Below are positions 1-5,769 of a stretch of 6,581 nucleotides of DNA, piece by piece. The notes below the pieces were generated by a model. The model had not been told where the DNA came from. It ran no database searches and saw only the letters and a program-made list of their open reading frames with translations. The position numbers and the translations under genes are program-made. Origin of the DNA: Chloroflexota bacterium (GTDB lineage Bacteria; Chloroflexota; Anaerolineae; CG2-30-64-16); the NCBI GenBank assembly GCA_029555885.1, contig JAKPQT010000143.1:1-6581 (forward strand), read 5' to 3'. Numbering within the stretch: the first letter of the stretch is position 1; each line of letters begins with the position of its first letter.

Positions 1-14
1 TCCTTGCGGCTGAA

Positions 15-51
15 CCCTCGCGAGCGGCCTCCCACTTCGCCTCGCGAAGGG
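15..51. repeat. Nested inverted repeat downstream of the - strand regulator gene
   Basis: CCCTCGCGAG (15-24) faces CTCGCGAAGGG (41-51), complementary apart from one bulged base. Inside the right half, CTTCGC-CTC-GCGAAG (35-49) is an alternative perfect 6-bp stem with a 3-nt loop. It begins 13 bases beyond the stop codon of the - strand gene, where a transcript-end hairpin would lie, but there is no T-run after it on the - strand, so an intrinsic terminator is not shown. An open frame on the - strand from an ATG at 55-53 also crosses it, so it might instead be the start of another gene. Confidence 0.45.
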
Positions 52-63
52 TCATCCCCGGCG

Positions 64-888
64 TCACTCGCCCGAGTGGTCGTCCTGGACCGACGTGTTG
101 TCGGTGGCCTCGGCGCTCTTCGGGATGATGCAGACGCGGCGGAAGACGCCCTCGCCCTCGGAGCGGGTCACGACGCCGGCGTACTCGCGCAGCGTGAGCG
201 CGGCCGCCTGCGCGTGTTCGACCAGGAAGCCCAGCATCCCCAGCAGCAGTTGACGGAGCAGGCTCTTCTCCACCGGCAGCCGGGCCAGCGGCGGCGGGAC
301 GTCGATGGACAGCGTCAACGCGCGCTGGCGCAACCGGTCTTCCAGCAGCGAATGGATGCCGTCCAGCAGCTCGCCCAGGCTGACGTGCCGCCCGGCCTGC
401 GCGAGCCGCGCGGCCTCCAGGCGCAGCAGGGCCAGGTCCGGCGCATCCCCGCGGGAATAATGGTCATCGGCGGGCGGCACAGCCGCCGTATCGCCCGCGT
501 CCGCGGCGGCCTGGTAGTGCTCCCACAGGATGTCGGCCAGGGCCGCGAGCGCGGCCTCGTGCTCCCGGTAGAACTGGCGTCGGCTGATGCCGATCTCGTG
601 CGCGATGGCGCCGGCCTCCAGCCCGTCCACGTACCGCCGCACGACCAGCCGGTGCCGCCGCCACTCACGGGAGAAGGGCGGGGCCAGCGGGCCGGGGTCC
701 AGTTCGTCGATCGCCCTGAGCAGCAGGTCATAGAGCTGCCACGCCCGCTCCTTCCGGCCCGCGTCGCGGCCCGCGGCTGCGCCTGGCGCCAGCGCCGCGG
801 CGAGCGGGTGCGTGCGCAGGTACACCTGGTCGTAGAGATGCTGGTATAGGTCCGCCACCTGGCGGTTGAAAGCTTCGCGGGTAAGCAT
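64..888 (-). CDS. HTH protein with degenerate histidine-kinase-like C-terminal region (putative regulator)
   Basis: This is a 274-residue cytoplasmic protein with no signal peptide or membrane segment; I do not recognise a named family with certainty. Residues 1-65 are helical. Residues about 88-112 look like a helix-turn-helix (GAIAHEIG, then ISRRQFYREH as recognition helix), followed by a helix ending LWEHY. An acidic linker (about 128-150) leads to a helical stretch (about 150-190) resembling the dimerisation region of sensor kinases. Residues about 203-233 (LPVEKSLLRQLLLGMLGF onward) resemble the segment around the N-box of a HATPase domain, but the conserved Asn is absent and no DxGxG-type box follows before the stop, so ATP binding is unlikely. 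Third codon positions stay G/C to the stop, so the C-terminus looks natural, not frameshifted. I chose the ATG at 888: the 14 extra codons back to 930 have poor codon bias and overlap the operator-like repeats. Neither start has a strong ribosome site. It is divergent to the sugar operon, which suggests, without proof, that it controls it. Confidence 0.72.
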   Translation of the reverse strand: MLTREAFNRQVADLYQHLYDQVYLRTHPLAAALAPGAAAGRDAGRKERAWQLYDLLLRAIDELDPGPLAPPFSREWRRHRLVVRRYVDGLEAGAIAHEIGISRRQFYREHEAALAALADILWEHYQAAADAGDTAAVPPADDHYSRGDAPDLALLRLEAARLAQAGRHVSLGELLDGIHSLLEDRLRQRALTLSIDVPPPLARLPVEKSLLRQLLLGMLGFLVEHAQAAALTLREYAGVVTRSEGEGVFRRVCIIPKSAEATDNTSVQDDHSGE

Positions 889-912
889 GGCACTCTGCAC
901 GATGACCAAATA

Positions 913-947
913 TGGCACAGCCTGGCACATGGCGTCTGGATTGTGCC
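913..947. promoter_or_regulatory. Operator-like repeats (TGGCACA x2 plus inverted TGTGCC)
   Basis: TGGCACA occurs at 913-919 and again at 923-929, exactly 10 bp apart (about one helical turn), and the inverted half-site TGTGCC lies at 942-947. The group sits between the divergent start codons and overlaps or abuts the proposed -35 box of the sugar operon. This arrangement would suit a dimeric or tandem-bound regulator. The binding protein is unknown; the divergent HTH gene at 64-888 is an obvious but unproven candidate. Confidence 0.4.
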
Positions 948-965
948 TGCCAGAATTGATATACT
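937..965 (+). promoter_or_regulatory. Putative sigma-70-type promoter of the sugar operon
   Basis: TATACT (960-965) matches the -10 consensus at 5 of 6 positions. TGGATT (937-942), 17 bp upstream, is a weak -35 (3 of 6). The AT-rich stretch at about 952-975 stands out from GC-rich surroundings. Transcription would start near 972, giving a leader of roughly 65 nt before the ATG at 1039. The weak -35 flanked by repeated TGGCACA words fits a regulated promoter. Confidence 0.5.
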
Positions 966-1025
966 AACATAAATCACCAGATTTTCGCAGCTTCCGTGGC
1001 CCTCACGTCATTTCCATCTGTTCAA

Positions 1026-1031
1026 AGGAGA
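1026..1031 (+). promoter_or_regulatory. Strong ribosome binding site of the binding-protein gene
   Basis: AGGAGA lies 7 nt before the ATG at 1039. It is one of the strongest Shine-Dalgarno sequences in the window, consistent with a highly translated substrate-binding protein, and it fixes the start codon. Confidence 0.8.
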
Positions 1032-1038
1032 AGAGCAA

Positions 1039-2442
1039 ATGTCAGTCAACGATTCCAAGAAGCTGAGCCGCCGCAAGTTCCTCAACGGTGCGCTCTTAGC
1101 TGGGGCAGGCGCCAGTGCGAGCTTCGCACTCGGCGCGTGCGCACCCACTACCGCACCGGCTCAGGCTCCCGCCGGCCAGCAGCCGGCCGCCGAAGCCACC
1201 GCTGCACCGGCCGCGGCCGGCAAGGTCAACCTGCGCTTCATCACCAACCACGGCGCAGCGGACGAGCCGCTGTTCGTCAAGGTCGTCGAAAACTTCATGG
1301 CCGCCAACCCCGACATCACCATCGAGCGCCTCGACATCGCGGGCGAGGAGTTCTACAACTCCATCAACACGCAGGGCGCGGGCGGCCAACTGCCGGATGT
1401 GTGGTACACCCGCACGTTCGATGTACCCGTCTATGCCAGCAAAGGCTGGACCGTGAGCCTGCAGCCGCTTGCCGAGCGCGATGCGGCCGAGGTCAACGTG
1501 GATGACTTCTGGCCCGCCGAGCTGGCGCAGATGCAGTGGAAGGGCGAGCTGTTCGCCCTGCCCTACGATTTCTCCAACATCGGCATCTACTACAACAAGG
1601 ACTGGTTCGATCAGGCAGGCGTTGCCTATCCCGCGAACGACGAGTGGAAGTGGGACGACCTGCTGCAGACCGGCCTGAATTTCGTTCAGAAGGAAGGCAA
1701 CGAGTTCAAGACCTGGGCGCTGGATATGTACCTGTGGGACTGGGTGTTCATGGGCCTCCTGTACGGCTGGGGCGGCAAAGTCTTCAGCGATGATTTCAAG
1801 GAAGTCCTGATCGATAGCCCCGAAAACTTGGCAGCGATGCAGTGGTTCGTGTCAGCCCGCGAGCAGGGCCTCTACCCCGAGGCCGGCGCCGCGCCGCAGG
1901 GCGTCGATCCATTCTCGGGCGCGGTGGTGCCGATGGCCTTCCAGGGCTCCTGGGCCACGGTCCAGCTTCGCGCCAACATCGCGGACAAGTTCGACTTCGA
2001 CTGCCTGGCGATGCCGAAGTCCCCGTCCGGTGCGCCCTGCATCAACGCGGCAGGCGGCGCGTGGGGCATCGCGAAGAACACGAAGGACCTCGAAGCGTCC
2101 TGGAAGTTCAACAAGTATCTGACCAGCACGGAAGGCACCAACATCCTGATCTCCGAGCCGCTGCGCAGCATCCCGGGCCGCAAATCCTCCGTGCCGAAGT
2201 GGAATGAGACCGCCGCGCAGGGTGGCCTGCCGCCGGAGAATGTGGAAGTCTTCGCCAGGCAGATGGAAGGTGCGCATGCTGCGCCCTACCCGCCGTACTG
2301 GCGCGACTATGCCAACGCGTGGACCAACATCATCGTCCCAACCCTCAACGGCACCGTGGACGAGGACCCAGCGGAGACCCTGAAGGCGTTCAGCGAAGAA
2401 GTGACCCGCATCATCGACCAGAACCAGGCCAGCCTGGGCTGA
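1039..2442 (+). CDS. ABC transporter sugar-binding lipoprotein (extracellular solute-binding protein family 1)
   Basis: This 467-residue protein should capture a sugar or sugar derivative outside the membrane and deliver it to the two permeases encoded downstream. The N-terminus carries a twin-arginine-like motif (SRRKFL, residues 10-15), a hydrophobic segment (about 16-30) and a lipobox (LGAC, 31-34), so Cys34 should be lipidated after Tat-type export. Residues about 35-62 form a low-complexity Ala/Pro/Gln/Thr linker. The mature domain follows with features of MalE/UgpB-like binding proteins: an early FITNHGAADEPLFVKVVENF segment, LPDVWYT, LFALPYDFSNIGIYYNKDWF (ligand-cleft region), FQGSW and AAGGAWGIAKNTK. 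The length is normal for the family. It is the first gene of the operon and has the clearest promoter and ribosome site. The ligand cannot be deduced; glycerol-3-phosphate, oligosaccharides and monosaccharides are all handled by this family. Confidence 0.93.
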   Translation: MSVNDSKKLSRRKFLNGALLAGAGASASFALGACAPTTAPAQAPAGQQPAAEATAAPAAAGKVNLRFITNHGAADEPLFVKVVENFMAANPDITIERLDIAGEEFYNSINTQGAGGQLPDVWYTRTFDVPVYASKGWTVSLQPLAERDAAEVNVDDFWPAELAQMQWKGELFALPYDFSNIGIYYNKDWFDQAGVAYPANDEWKWDDLLQTGLNFVQKEGNEFKTWALDMYLWDWVFMGLLYGWGGKVFSDDFKEVLIDSPENLAAMQWFVSAREQGLYPEAGAAPQGVDPFSGAVVPMAFQGSWATVQLRANIADKFDFDCLAMPKSPSGAPCINAAGGAWGIAKNTKDLEASWKFNKYLTSTEGTNILISEPLRSIPGRKSSVPKWNETAAQGGLPPENVEVFARQMEGAHAAPYPPYWRDYANAWTNIIVPTLNGTVDEDPAETLKAFSEEVTRIIDQNQASLG

Positions 2443-2445
2443 TAC

Positions 2446-2509
2446 GTGAACAGGTGAACGGGTGAAGAGGTGACAAGGTGACTGGGTGACAAGGTGAAGA
2501 GGTGAACAG
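2446..2509 (+). repeat. Left tandem array, eight GTGA-type 8-bp units
   Basis: The units in order are GTGAACAG, GTGAACGG, GTGAAGAG, GTGACAAG, GTGACTGG, GTGACAAG, GTGAAGAG, GTGAACAG. The first four bases are invariant and the variants are arranged almost symmetrically around the fifth unit. The array begins 3 bp after the binding-protein stop codon. Confidence 0.93.
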
Positions 2510-2551
2510 GCGCCAGAGTGAGAAAGCGCCGGGATGAAAAGGCTAATGGAT

Positions 2552-2613
2552 TCGAGGCTTTAGCCGGTTTGGCAGTGAACCAGCGTTCACTATGTTACCG
2601 GCTAACGCCTCGA
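2552..2613. repeat. Central 62-bp near-palindrome of element 1
   Basis: TCGAGGCTTTAGCCGGT (2552-2568) pairs with ACCGGCTAACGCCTCGA (2597-2613) at 16 of 17 positions. Inside it, AGTGAAC (2574-2580) and GTTCACT (2585-2591) form a second perfect 7-bp stem with loop CAGC. The two stems are separated by unpaired TTGGC and ATGTT. A promoter-like pair (TTGGCA at 2569-2574 and TATGTT at 2591-2596, 16-bp spacer) falls exactly in this unpaired part; it may be chance. Confidence 0.9.
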
Positions 2614-2624
2614 CTCCAGCGGCG

Positions 2625-2724
2625 CACCTCTTCACCCAGTCACCTTGTCACCCTGTCACCTTGTCACCCTGTCACCTTGTCACCCTGTCACCTTGTCACC
2701 CTGTCACCTTGTCACCTCTTCACC
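2625..2724 (-). repeat. Right tandem array, twelve CACC-type 8-bp units
   Basis: The units are CACCTCTT, CACCCAGT, then CACCTTGT and CACCCTGT alternating from 2641 to 2712 (a perfect 16-bp period, 4.5 copies), then CACCTCTT and a partial CACC. Every unit reads as a left-arm type on the other strand. The array ends 13 bp before the start codon of the first permease, so it could hinder or pace translation initiation there. Confidence 0.95.
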
Positions 2725-2737
2725 GCCGGGGGTGCTT

Positions 2738-3667
2738 ATGCTCCGATTACCCAAATTCTACATGCCCAAGTCGCGCCTCGCACGGCTGGAAGCCCGTGAC
2801 GGCTTCCTGTTTATCCTGCCGTGGGCCATCGGCTACCTGCTGTTCCGTCTGGGTCCCCTGCTTTACTCTCTTTACCTCAGCTTCACGGATTTCTCGGGCT
2901 CGGGCGCGCCGAAATTCATCGGCTTAGAGAATTACATCTATATGTTCACCCGGGATCCGCGTTTCATGGATTCGGTGCGCTCCACGCTGGCATTTGTCGT
3001 GGGCTTTCTGCCGCTCAACCTGATCGTGGGCCTGGCGATTGCGCTGCTCATGAACCAGCGCGTGCGGGGGATTCTGACCTTCCGCGCGATCTACTACCTG
3101 CCCTCCGTCACTTCGGGCGTGGGCGTTGCGCTGCTGTGGCAGTTTGTCTTTCACAAACAGTGGGGCATCCTCAACGCGATCCTGTCGTTCTTCGGCATCC
3201 AGAACATCGGCTGGTTGGTTGACCCGGACTGGGTCATGGTCGCATTCGTCATCATGTCCCTGTGGGGCGTCGGCGGCAGCATGATCATCTACCTGTCCGG
3301 CCTCCAATCCATACCTACCGAATTGTACGAATCTGCGTCCATCGACGGCGCCGGCCGGACGCGGCAGTTCTGGCACATCACCCTGCCCATGCTCAGCCCG
3401 ACCATCTTCTTCAACCTCGTCACGGGCCTGATCGGAGCGTTCCAGATCTTCGAGAGCGCGTACGTGATGACCGGCGGCGGCCCGCGCTACGCCACGTATT
3501 TCTTCGGACTGAACATCTACTTCACGGCGTTCCGGTCGCTGCGCTTCGGCTATGCGTCCACACTCGCCTGGATGTTGTTCGCCATCATCGTCGCGCTGAC
3601 GATCTTCGTGTTCAGCACGTCGCGGCGCTGGGTCTTCTACGCGGGTGCGCGGGACGAAGAGGCATAA
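2738..3667 (+). CDS. ABC sugar transporter permease, MalF/UgpA type
   Basis: This 309-residue inner-membrane protein is one half of the transport channel, partnering the MalG-type permease that follows. About six hydrophobic segments can be seen, near residues 22-48, 84-106, 115-138, 165-188, 221-242 and 275-296. The cytoplasmic EAA loop that docks the ATPase is at about 197-221: YESASIDGAG, then FWHITLPMLSP, including the diagnostic DGA...F...LP pattern. The MTGGGP motif (244-249) and the short charged tail are typical of the family. I chose the ATG at 2738, which has a G-rich ribosome site (GGGGGTG) just upstream. The frame stays open upstream to 2645, but that stretch is only the tandem repeat and would add a repetitive HLVTLSPC leader with no family counterpart. 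The in-frame ATG at 2762 has no ribosome site. No ATPase gene lies nearby, so a shared ATPase is inferred. Confidence 0.94.
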   Translation: MLRLPKFYMPKSRLARLEARDGFLFILPWAIGYLLFRLGPLLYSLYLSFTDFSGSGAPKFIGLENYIYMFTRDPRFMDSVRSTLAFVVGFLPLNLIVGLAIALLMNQRVRGILTFRAIYYLPSVTSGVGVALLWQFVFHKQWGILNAILSFFGIQNIGWLVDPDWVMVAFVIMSLWGVGGSMIIYLSGLQSIPTELYESASIDGAGRTRQFWHITLPMLSPTIFFNLVTGLIGAFQIFESAYVMTGGGPRYATYFFGLNIYFTAFRSLRFGYASTLAWMLFAIIVALTIFVFSTSRRWVFYAGARDEEA

Positions 3668-3672
3668 GGAGA
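3666..3672 (+). promoter_or_regulatory. Ribosome binding site overlapping the upstream stop codon
   Basis: AAGGAGA overlaps the TAA of the MalF-like gene and lies 5 nt before the ATG at 3678. This implies translational coupling of the two permease genes and argues against the in-frame ATG at 3645, which lies inside the upstream gene. Confidence 0.75.
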
Positions 3673-3677
3673 CGCGC

Positions 3678-4577
3678 ATGGCTATCGGACAACAATACCT
3701 CAGCGGCGCCTCAGGCGGGATCGACTACCACGGACTGGGTACTCGGCGCATGCGGCGCATCGAAAAATTCCTGGTCTATCTCGTTCTCTTCATGGGCGCC
3801 ACGCTGCTCATGGTTCCGTTCTTCTGGATGGCCTCGACCAGCCTGAAGAGTCTGGCTGAGGTGCAGACATGGCCGATTGTCTGGATTCCGAGCCAGTTCC
3901 TGTGGTCCAACTACCCAACTGTCTTTGAGCGCACACCCTTCGCCCGCTACCTGCTGAACAGCCTGATTATCTCCGGCGGAGGCATCATCGGCACCCTGGT
4001 CGGCAGCTCGCTTGCGGGGTTCGGCTTCGCCCGGCTGCGCTTCCCCGGCCGCGACCTGCTCTTCTTCATCAACCTGACCACCCTGATGCTGCCCGCCTGG
4101 GTCGTCATCGTGCCCCACTTCATGATGTTCAGCTACGTCGGCTGGCTCGACTCGTACAAGCCGATCATCGTGCCCGCGTTCTTCGGCAACGCGTTCCACA
4201 TCTTCCTGTTCCGCCAGGCGTTCCTGGGCATCCCGCGCGAGCTGGAAGACGCCGCGCGCATCGATGGCGCCTCGAACCTGCGCATCTTCGCGCAGCTCTT
4301 CCTGCCGCTGTCCAAGCCGGTCATCGCGACGGTCGCCATCTTTGCCTTCTATTACTATTGGAATGACCTGGTCTACCCGCTGGTCTACCTTCAGTCGCAG
4401 CTCAAGTTCCCGGTCAGCCTCGGCCTGCGCATGTTCCAGACCGCCAACATGGGTGTGGTTGAGATGCCCCTGCTGATGGCCGCCTCGGTCATGGCCCTGC
4501 TGCCGTGCGTGCTGCTCTTCCTCTTCGCGCAGCAACTGTTCATCCAGGGCGTCGTCGTCACGGGGGTCGAGAAGTAA
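3678..4577 (+). CDS. ABC sugar transporter permease, MalG/UgpE type
   Basis: This 299-residue inner-membrane protein is the second half of the channel. Residues 1-28 are a polar cytoplasmic N-terminus. Hydrophobic segments follow near 31-53, 91-118, 127-150, 160-178, 215-240 and 262-288. The EAA loop (about 188-214) reads ELEDAARIDGASNLRIFAQL followed by FLPLSKP, a very good match to the consensus with DGA and LP in place. The C-terminus QQLFIQGVVVTGVEK is the usual MalG-type ending, and the length is normal. The start at 3678 is fixed by AAGGAGA. It follows the first permease by only 10 bp, the tightest junction in the operon and the only one without a repeat element, which fits a need for equal amounts of the two subunits. 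Confidence 0.95.
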   Translation: MAIGQQYLSGASGGIDYHGLGTRRMRRIEKFLVYLVLFMGATLLMVPFFWMASTSLKSLAEVQTWPIVWIPSQFLWSNYPTVFERTPFARYLLNSLIISGGGIIGTLVGSSLAGFGFARLRFPGRDLLFFINLTTLMLPAWVVIVPHFMMFSYVGWLDSYKPIIVPAFFGNAFHIFLFRQAFLGIPRELEDAARIDGASNLRIFAQLFLPLSKPVIATVAIFAFYYYWNDLVYPLVYLQSQLKFPVSLGLRMFQTANMGVVEMPLLMAASVMALLPCVLLFLFAQQLFIQGVVVTGVEK

Positions 4578-4591
4578 GTTACAAGTTGGAA

Positions 4592-4688
4592 GGTTCAGGT
4601 TGAAGGTTACGGGATTCAGTGAAATGATTGCGGCAGCAACCTGTAACCTGGGCGGAGCAAAGCTCCGCACAACCTTCAACCTGGAACC
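4592..4688. repeat. Mirror-image intergenic element 2: AGGTT-type repeats with interrupted inverted arm
   Basis: This fills the gap between the second permease and the MocA gene. GGTTCAGGTTGAAGGTT (4592-4608) faces AACCTTCAACCTGGAACC (4671-4688), complementary apart from one extra base. GGTTAC (4605-4610) also faces GTAACC (4643-4648), so the right arm looks like a copy of the left arm split by about 22 bases. The left side is built of roughly 7-bp AGGTT-containing words (from about 4582). The style parallels elements 1 and 3, though the words are unrelated. Confidence 0.88.
4652..4668. repeat. Perfect mini-hairpin inside element 2
   Basis: GCGGAGC-AAA-GCTCCGC is a perfect 7-bp GC-rich stem with a 3-nt loop, located where the right arm of element 2 is interrupted. 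No T-run follows, so it is not a classical intrinsic terminator. It would be a very stable RNA hairpin about 40 nt before the MocA start codon. Confidence 0.85.
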
Positions 4689-4705
4689 AGAAAGGGTCAC
4701 ATCGC

Positions 4706-5764
4706 ATGACAATCAACATCGGTATCCTCGGCCTGGCGCACGGCCATGTCAACTCGTACCTGGCCCAGTGGCAGCAGAACGCCGGCCATGACATCGCCGC
4801 GGTCGCGGCTTGGGACCACAACGCGACACGGCTGGCGAAGGGCGTCGAGCAGTTCGGCTTCGACGGCTGTGCCAGCGTTGCGGAGCTCCTGGCCCGCCCG
4901 GACATCCAGGGCGTGGTAGTTGCCGCGGAAACCTCGCTGCACGCCGACCTGGTCGTGCAGGCGGCTGAGGCAGGCAAGATGATTGCCCTGCAGAAGCCCA
5001 TGGCACTCACGCTGCCGGAGGCCGACCGCATGGTTGCCGCGGTCGAGCGGGCGGGCGTGCCCTTCACCCTCGCCTGGCAGATGCGCGTCGACCCGCAGAA
5101 CATCGCCATGAAGGAGATGGTGCAGCAGGAGACGCTCGGCAAGGTCTACATGGTGCGCCGACGCCACGGCCTGCCCTCGCAGCTCTGGGACATCGCGACC
5201 ATGTGGCACTTCGACCCCGCGCTCAACCGCGACATCTGGGCCGACGACTCCGCGCACCCGATCGACTTCATCCACTGGCTGCTCGGCGTGCCTGAATCTG
5301 TCACCGCCGAGGTGATGAGCCTGCGTGACCCGCGCGCACCGATGGACAACGGCGTCGCGCTGTTCCGCTATGCAGGCGGCCCGCTGGTGCAGGTCGACTG
5401 CTCGTTCACCTGCGTGGCCGCGGAGAACACCACCGAAATCTACTGCGAGCGGGGCAGCATTATCCAGAGCTTCGGGGATGTGCCAGGCTGCGCTGCACCG
5501 CGGCCCGCCGGCGACCTGGGGCTGAAGTGGTACAGCCAGGACACCAAGAGCTGGACCTACAGCGACATCCCCAGCCCGGCCCAGCACGGCGCGCGCATCG
5601 CGGGGCTGTCCGGCCCGCTGGCCGAGTTCTTCCACGGCCGGCGCGCGCCGCTCGCCACCGCAGAAGAGGGGCGCACCTCGCTGCGCATGGTGCTCGCGAC
5701 CTACGTCTCCACGCGCGAGGGCTGCCGCGTGACGCTGGACGACCCGCGCATCGCCGCGGTGTAA
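4706..5764 (+). CDS. Gfo/Idh/MocA family NAD(P)-dependent oxidoreductase
   Basis: This 352-residue soluble enzyme probably oxidises or reduces a hydroxyl/keto group on a sugar, inositol or related polyol. The N-terminal Rossmann domain (1-120) starts INIGILGLAHGHV, a relaxed dinucleotide-binding glycine motif. Residues 95-98 are LQKP, the position of the family's EKP motif: the Lys (K97) is kept but Glu is replaced by Gln. The C-terminal domain carries WADDSAHPIDFIHWLLG (178-194), with H184 and D187 in the place of the family's catalytic-site His and Asp. The length is normal. I chose the ATG at 4706, with AAAGGG at 4691-4696 and the family-like MTINIGILG start. The frame is open back to 4628, but those 26 codons run through element 2 and resemble no Rossmann N-terminus. 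Its place after the permeases suggests it acts on the imported compound. The exact reaction is not predictable. Confidence 0.92.
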   Translation: MTINIGILGLAHGHVNSYLAQWQQNAGHDIAAVAAWDHNATRLAKGVEQFGFDGCASVAELLARPDIQGVVVAAETSLHADLVVQAAEAGKMIALQKPMALTLPEADRMVAAVERAGVPFTLAWQMRVDPQNIAMKEMVQQETLGKVYMVRRRHGLPSQLWDIATMWHFDPALNRDIWADDSAHPIDFIHWLLGVPESVTAEVMSLRDPRAPMDNGVALFRYAGGPLVQVDCSFTCVAAENTTEIYCERGSIIQSFGDVPGCAAPRPAGDLGLKWYSQDTKSWTYSDIPSPAQHGARIAGLSGPLAEFFHGRRAPLATAEEGRTSLRMVLATYVSTREGCRVTLDDPRIAAV

Positions 5765-5769
5765 GGGAG

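Larger units (their letters stand above)
2446..2724. repeat. Mirror-image intergenic element 1: inverted arrays of 8-bp units around a central palindrome
   Basis: The gap between the binding protein and the first permease is almost entirely this element. The left arm is eight 8-bp units (2446-2509) of the GTGAnnnG type. The right arm is twelve 8-bp units beginning CACC (2625-2720) plus a final CACC, the reverse complement of the left-arm theme. Between them lies a long near-palindrome (2552-2613). The left half has about 35 extra bases (about 2507-2551) with no counterpart on the right. If transcribed, the whole would fold into a long branched hairpin between the cistrons. Open frames run through the right arm, giving a repetitive HLVTLSPC translation, but I regard them as non-coding because the 8-bp unit repeats perfectly regardless of frame. 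Confidence 0.95.

Noticed and set aside
1..55. Possible start of a further - strand gene (ATG at 55-53, product beginning MTLREAKWEAAREG)
   Set aside because: Only 18 codons are visible, a nested inverted repeat covers the same bases, and no family is recognisable. It may be real, but the window cannot support it.
4..849. Long + strand open frame opposite the - strand regulator gene
   Set aside because: It is an antisense shadow in GC-rich DNA. The product is Arg/Gln/Ala-rich without recognisable domains, and the - strand frame has the better codon pattern and domain structure.
2446..2724. CRISPR array
   Set aside because: The units are contiguous 8-mers with no spacers and no cas genes are present. 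The two arms are inverted relative to each other.
2446..2724. Insertion sequence or MITE
   Set aside because: There is no transposase, and a target-site duplication flanking the element could not be identified. A MITE-like origin of the inverted structure cannot be excluded.
2518..2927. Short + strand open frames through the tandem array
   Set aside because: Their products are translated repeats (HLVTLSPC) or out-of-frame permease. An 8-bp unit gives an open periodic frame without coding selection.
4652..4668. Rho-independent terminator after the second permease
   Set aside because: The stem is strong, but no T-run follows on either strand and the operon continues immediately downstream.
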